Shown one piece after another: positions 5,693 through 8,548 of a stretch of DNA of 8,548 nt. Origin of the DNA: Phormidesmis priestleyi. GTDB lineage: Bacteria > Cyanobacteriota > Cyanobacteriia > Phormidesmidales > Phormidesmidaceae. The translations under genes were made by a program, and so were the position numbers. The notes under the pieces were generated by a model. That model made no database searches, was not told the DNA's origin, and saw only the letters and a program-made list of their open reading frames with translations. How positions within the stretch are numbered: the stretch's first letter is position 1; each line of letters starts with the position of its first letter. The stretch spans positions 10,747-19,294 of the forward strand of contig QBMP01000038.1 of NCBI GenBank assembly GCA_003242115.1. The letters are read 5' to 3'.

Positions 5693-5766
5693 TCGGGATG
5701 GCGGGATTCGAACCCACGGCCCCTTCGTCCCGAACGAAGTGCGCTACCAAACTGCGCCACATCCCG
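5693..5766 (-). tRNA. tRNA-Pro (anticodon CGG)
   Basis: On the minus strand all arms fold. The acceptor is CGGGATG / CATCCCG with discriminator A. The D arm is GCGC-AGTTTGGTA-GCGC, and the anticodon arm is CTTCG-TTCGGGA-CGAAG with anticodon CGG (5730s). The T arm is GTGGG-TTCGAAT-CCCGC. The length is 74 nt and CCA is not encoded. It reads the CCG proline codon. It faces the hepT gene 34 bases away. Confidence 0.96.
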
Positions 5767-5782
5767 ATGATGCCCGATGATG
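5763..5782. repeat. 10-bp tandem repeat at the tRNA 5' boundary
   Basis: CCCGATGATG occurs twice in a row. The first copy shares four bases with the 5' end of the tRNA-Pro gene, the second lies just upstream of it. This looks like a small slippage duplication at the leader-tRNA border. Confidence 0.7.
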
Positions 5783-5785
5783 GTC

Positions 5786-5803
5786 GCTCTAGGTGGCTAG
5801 AGC
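5786..5803. repeat. Perfect 7-bp hairpin upstream of the tRNA
   Basis: GCTCTAG and CTAGAGC enclose the loop GTGG. No T-run follows on either strand, so I do not call it a terminator. It falls in the 194-base gap between the divergent tRNA-Pro and phosphohexomutase genes, where no other clear structure is seen. Confidence 0.5.
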
Positions 5804-5960
5804 TAGTGCCTAACAAGACTATCACAAGTGCTAATCGCTTAGCTGCAAAAAGTTAGCCGAGATAAAGCAATCTTAAAGCAGGGATAAAATGGTGTCGGGG
5901 GCGCTAGTATTTTGGCCACGTCTGTCGGTAAACTTTTCGTAACCTTCACTGCACCTGATC

Positions 5961-7427
5961 ATGGCTTCAGTTTCTCCCTCGACCTTTGTTGGCAAAGAAA
6001 TCAAGTTTGGGACGGACGGCTGGCGAGGCATTATCGCGGCTGATTTTACCTTTGATAGGGTGGGCAAGGTGGCAGCGCTAGCGGCTCAGGTGCTAGAAGA
6101 AACCTATGGCGAGAATGGCAGTAAGACGGTGATTGTGGGGTATGACCGGCGGTTTTTGTCGCCTGATTTTGCTCGGTATGCGGCTGAGGCGATCGCGGCT
6201 ACAGGCTACGATGTCCAGCTTTCTGAATGCTTTGCGCCCACACCTGCCTTTAGCTGGGCCGCGTTCGATACCCAGGCACTAGGCGCGATCGTGATTACAG
6301 CGAGTCACAATCCAGCGGCTTACAACGGGCTGAAGGTCAAAAGCGCGTTTGGCGGATCGGTGCCGCCGGAGGTGACGCAGAAAATTGAGGATAGATTGCA
6401 GCAGGAAGCGCCCAAGGCAAGCAGCCCCGGCAGCATTACGCTCTTTGATCCTTGGCCGAGCTATTGCAGCGCTCTGCAATCAATGGTGGATATTGAGGCG
6501 ATTCGCCAAGCCTTAGATGACGGTAAGCTGAGCGTGTTTGCTGAGGTGATGCACGGGGCGGCGGCCACTGGGCTCAAGCGGCTGCTACAGCGTGAGGTGA
6601 ATGAAATTAATGGAGACGCCGATCCGCTGTTTGAAGGCGGTGCGCCGGAGCCGTTGCCACAGTACATTCCGAAGCTGTTTGAAGCGATTAAGACGCATGA
6701 CAAAGCGATGGATGCTGTGGCAGGTGCTTTGACGGTGGGGCTGATTTTTGATGGAGATTGCGATCGCATTGCCGGAATGGATGGCAATGCAAACTTTCTC
6801 AGCTCTCAAGTCCTGATTCCGATTTTGATGGAGCACCTCACCCAGCGCCGAGGCATGACTGGCGAAGTGGTAAAAACGATTAGCGGATCGAATTTGTTTC
6901 CGGCATTGGCGAAGCTGTATGGCCTACCGCTGCATGAAACCGCGATTGGCTACAAATTTATTGCTGATCGCATGTTAGAAGCCGATGTGCTAATTGGCGG
7001 TGAAGAATCGGGCGGCATTGGCTACGGGCATCACATTCCTGAACGAGATGCGCTGCTTTCGGCGCTGTATTTGCTAGAGGCCGTGGTGCAAAGCGGCAAA
7101 GATTTTGGTGAGCTCAATGATTCGCTGCGTCAGCAAACTGGCTTCAGCTCAGCCTATGATCGAATTGATTTACCCCTGGCAAATATGGAAGTGCGCGCCA
7201 ATCTGGTGGCGGCTTTGCAGTCGAATACGCCAGCAGAAATTGCCACTCAAGCAGTTGCCAACTGCCTCACCATCGACGGCTATAAGTTTAATCTGACAGA
7301 CGGTAGCTGGCTGCTGATTCGCTTCAGTGGCACGGAGCCGGTGCTCAGGCTCTATTCTGAAGCACCGACTTTAGAGCGCGTTCATAAGATTTTAGCTTGG
7401 GCAAAAGACTGGGCGAATTCGATTTAG
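5961..7427 (+). CDS. Phosphoglucomutase/phosphomannomutase family protein (alpha-D-phosphohexomutase)
   Basis: This 488-residue enzyme moves phosphate between C1 and C6 of glucose or mannose, feeding glycogen and nucleotide-sugar synthesis. The four family sites are in order: substrate loop KFGTDGWRG near residue 20 and phosphoserine loop TASHNP at 113-118 (S115), metal loop DGDCDR at 264-269 (the usual Ala is Cys, the three Asp are kept), sugar-recognition loop GGEESGG at 346-352, and phosphate-binding loop RFSGTEP at 454-460. The length fits the cyanobacterial family, and the gene looks intact. The ATG at 5961 fits family starts but has no clear ribosome site, which is common in cyanobacteria. 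Glucose or mannose preference cannot be told from the sequence. Its stop overlaps by three bases the end of the convergent cysA remnant. Confidence 0.94.
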   Translation: MASVSPSTFVGKEIKFGTDGWRGIIAADFTFDRVGKVAALAAQVLEETYGENGSKTVIVGYDRRFLSPDFARYAAEAIAATGYDVQLSECFAPTPAFSWAAFDTQALGAIVITASHNPAAYNGLKVKSAFGGSVPPEVTQKIEDRLQQEAPKASSPGSITLFDPWPSYCSALQSMVDIEAIRQALDDGKLSVFAEVMHGAAATGLKRLLQREVNEINGDADPLFEGGAPEPLPQYIPKLFEAIKTHDKAMDAVAGALTVGLIFDGDCDRIAGMDGNANFLSSQVLIPILMEHLTQRRGMTGEVVKTISGSNLFPALAKLYGLPLHETAIGYKFIADRMLEADVLIGGEESGGIGYGHHIPERDALLSALYLLEAVVQSGKDFGELNDSLRQQTGFSSAYDRIDLPLANMEVRANLVAALQSNTPAEIATQAVANCLTIDGYKFNLTDGSWLLIRFSGTEPVLRLYSEAPTLERVHKILAWAKDWANSI

Positions 7428-7727
7428 GCGCTGGCAAGGACGCCTTGATTTTGACGCTCGAAGGTTCGGACATTTTTGAGACGCAAGAAAACGGTTTGCT
7501 GAGGCTGGAGATGCTCGAAATATTCGCGACCAACATGGGCTATTACTAGCGGACAAAACTTTGATGTCATGCGGTCGTAAAAACAGCTTTTTACCCAACT
7601 ATCTGCCAAACTCGCCAGCACTCTCTGGAGAGAGAACATTGACTGAGCCAATAAAGCTTATGACAAAAGGAGTGGCTGGATTTTCGTATACGTCAGCCGG
7701 AGAGCCGGTTTGTTTGATCGATGTGTT
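7424..7727 (-). pseudogene. cysA: Remnant of cysA, sulfate/thiosulfate ABC transporter ATP-binding protein
   Basis: Three pieces of a CysA C-terminus are readable in order on the minus strand. Around 7715-7602 the frame reads [20 protein letters not shown], then SVNVLSPE. After an in-frame TAG (7599-7601) the same frame gives LFLRPHDIKVL (to 7554). The frame then changes, and from about 7549 it reads LVIAHVGREYFEHLQPQQTV, FLRLKNVRTFE, ending in TAA at 7424-7426. In intact CysA about 40 residues lie between the RPHD motif and the VxAH motif, so an internal deletion has occurred. The whole N-terminal ATPase with Walker A, signature and Walker B motifs is absent; similarity stops near 7727. A stop, a deletion with frameshift and 5' loss make function impossible. 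An intact copy may exist elsewhere in the genome. Confidence 0.8.
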
Positions 7728-7761
7728 TGTCCAAGCATTTAGCGGCGGACTCTTTGAATTT

Positions 7762-7923
7762 ATGGCAATTTTTACGAGCCGTCCTTTCATTTATGCTGTG
7801 GGTCTGACGCTGATAACAGCGATTATCGCGGTTCTGCTGAACAGGTCAATCTCGAACAGAGTGTTGGTCAACAGATCACGCAAATCATGTCTTGATCAGA
7901 TCGTATTCACCGCCTCTTTCTAG
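7762..7923 (+). CDS. Possible small single-pass membrane protein (doubtful)
   Basis: I do not recognise this frame of 53 residues. It begins MAIFTSRPF, holds one hydrophobic helix ([17 protein letters not shown]) and then a basic stretch ([15 protein letters not shown]). The frame is open further upstream to 7561, but that part is antisense to the cysA remnant and is unlikely to code. There is no ribosome site, and its last 39 bases overlap the end of the convergent glutathione transferase gene. It covers the otherwise unexplained stretch 7728-7884. Confidence 0.2.
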   Translation: MAIFTSRPFIYAVGLTLITAIIAVLLNRSISNRVLVNRSRKSCLDQIVFTASF

Positions 7924-8547
7924 CGCTTTTTGATAGGCCGGACGAGCGTGAATGCGCGATAAAAAGGCCATCAGCTTGGGACGACTAGCGTTCAATTCAG
8001 CGCGATTTGCGGCGGCTTCTAGCGGAAAGCTCAGTTGGATATCAGCAGCAGTGAATTGGTCGCTGACAAACCATTCGGCTTTGTGAAGTTCGGCTTCCAT
8101 ATAGTCAAGATGAAGCGCGATTTGAGGCTGAATGAATGAGCTTTGGGCTTTGCCCGCGATCGCTCTAGCAATTGGGCGGATCAGGAAAGGTGCTCTCTTT
8201 TTCACCTGGGTGAAAACCAGATCTAGCAGCAAAGGCGGCATGGCTGAACCTTCTGCGTAGTGGAGCCAATAGGTGTAGCGCAGGCGTTCGGGGGTATTTG
8301 GCTCAGGGGCAAGCTGGCCGTTGTCGTAGCGGTTGACGAGATAGTCTGCGATCGCGCCCGATTCAGCCAAGGTTAAATCACCATCTGTAATGACTGGCGA
8401 CTTGCCCAAAGGATGCACCTGACGCAGTGAATCTGGAGCCAGCATGGTTTCAGGGTCGCGCTCGTAGCGTTTGATCTCATAGTCTACGCCGAGTTCTTCT
8501 AATAGCCAAAGAATGCGCTGAGAACGAGAGTTATTTAGATGGTGGAC
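7885..8547 (-). CDS. Glutathione S-transferase (extreme N-terminus outside window)
   Basis: This is a soluble thioredoxin-fold enzyme that joins glutathione to electrophiles or reduces peroxides. The frame is open to the right edge and starts VHHLNNSRSQRILWLLEELG, with the Ser of NNSRSQR in the usual active-site region. Then come RQVHPLGKSPVI (the cis-Pro loop) and LAESGAIADYLVNRY (the Glu-Ser pair that holds the gamma-glutamyl group). The helical C-terminal domain follows, with WFVSDQFTAADIQLSFPLEA as the family N-capping box region. About 220 residues lie in the window, close to full family length, so only a few N-terminal residues are missing. An internal ATG at 8445 is not the start, because it would delete half of the thioredoxin fold. 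The TGA is at 7885-7887. Substrates cannot be told. Confidence 0.93.
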   Translation of the reverse strand, partial: VHHLNNSRSQRILWLLEELGVDYEIKRYERDPETMLAPDSLRQVHPLGKSPVITDGDLTLAESGAIADYLVNRYDNGQLAPEPNTPERLRYTYWLHYAEGSAMPPLLLDLVFTQVKKRAPFLIRPIARAIAGKAQSSFIQPQIALHLDYMEAELHKAEWFVSDQFTAADIQLSFPLEAAANRAELNASRPKLMAFLSRIHARPAYQKALERGGEYDLIKT

Positions 8548-8548
8548 A

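Noticed and set aside
5786..5803. The hairpin upstream of tRNA-Pro as a terminator
   Set aside because: No T-run follows on either strand, and no gene on either strand ends just before it.
7561..7923. A 120-residue plus-strand gene over the whole frame
   Set aside because: Its first 50 or so codons are antisense to the cysA remnant and resemble nothing. Only the part from 7762 is kept, at low confidence.
1..8548. CRISPR array or full transposase gene
   Set aside because: No regularly spaced repeats were seen, and no frame resembles a transposase or integrase.

Overview
The window looks like a cyanobacterial chromosome. The first gene encodes AcsF, the aerobic cyclase of chlorophyll synthesis. 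The HIP1 octamer GCGATCGC, typical of cyanobacteria, occurs seven times (at 867, 1426, 3857, 6189, 6760, 8156 and 8348). The Ser/Thr kinase and the phosphohexomutase are of cyanobacterial type. The genus cannot be fixed from this window.

Layout. Positions 2-889 (+) hold the 3' part of acsF, closed by a hairpin terminator. Then comes a mainly minus-strand accessory stretch: a Vat/CatB-like hexapeptide acetyltransferase (976-1608), a HigB/HigA-type toxin-antitoxin pair (2025-2369 and 1716-2021) with a near-consensus promoter, and a Ser/Thr kinase locus (2467-4245). On the plus strand follow a truncated DUF4058 gene (4529-4837) and an MntA/HepT (MNT-HEPN) pair (5000-5658). A minus-strand tRNA-Pro(CGG) lies at 5693-5766. 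Core-type genes then return: a phosphoglucomutase/phosphomannomutase (5961-7427, +), a decayed fragment of the sulfate-transport ATPase gene cysA (7424 to about 7727, -), and a glutathione S-transferase (7885 to the right edge, -) lacking only its extreme N-terminus.

Main discovery. The kinase gene and the separate-looking ORF downstream of it are two halves of one gene split by a small insertion element. The element is 208 bp (2999-3206). It has perfect 15-bp terminal inverted repeats starting GTAA and is bracketed by 8-bp direct repeats (AAGCATTC at 2991-2998 and 3207-3214). Removing the element and one repeat copy (216 bp) joins both halves in the same frame. The restored protein would have about 520 residues: kinase domain, linker, transmembrane helix, Pro-rich stalk and C-terminal domain. 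The element carries no plausible gene, so it is MITE-like; its end sequence and target duplication resemble the IS66 family. It also supplies a new stop codon, 13 new C-terminal residues and a strong intrinsic terminator. What remains is a kinase without its membrane anchor.

Other points. The HepT toxin has Gln where the HEPN RX4-6H motif has its catalytic Arg, so it may be detoxified. The cysA remnant has lost its ATPase domain and carries a stop and a frameshift. The interval between acsF and the tRNA/pgm block therefore looks like an accessory zone with toxin-antitoxin pairs, one insertion and decaying genes.
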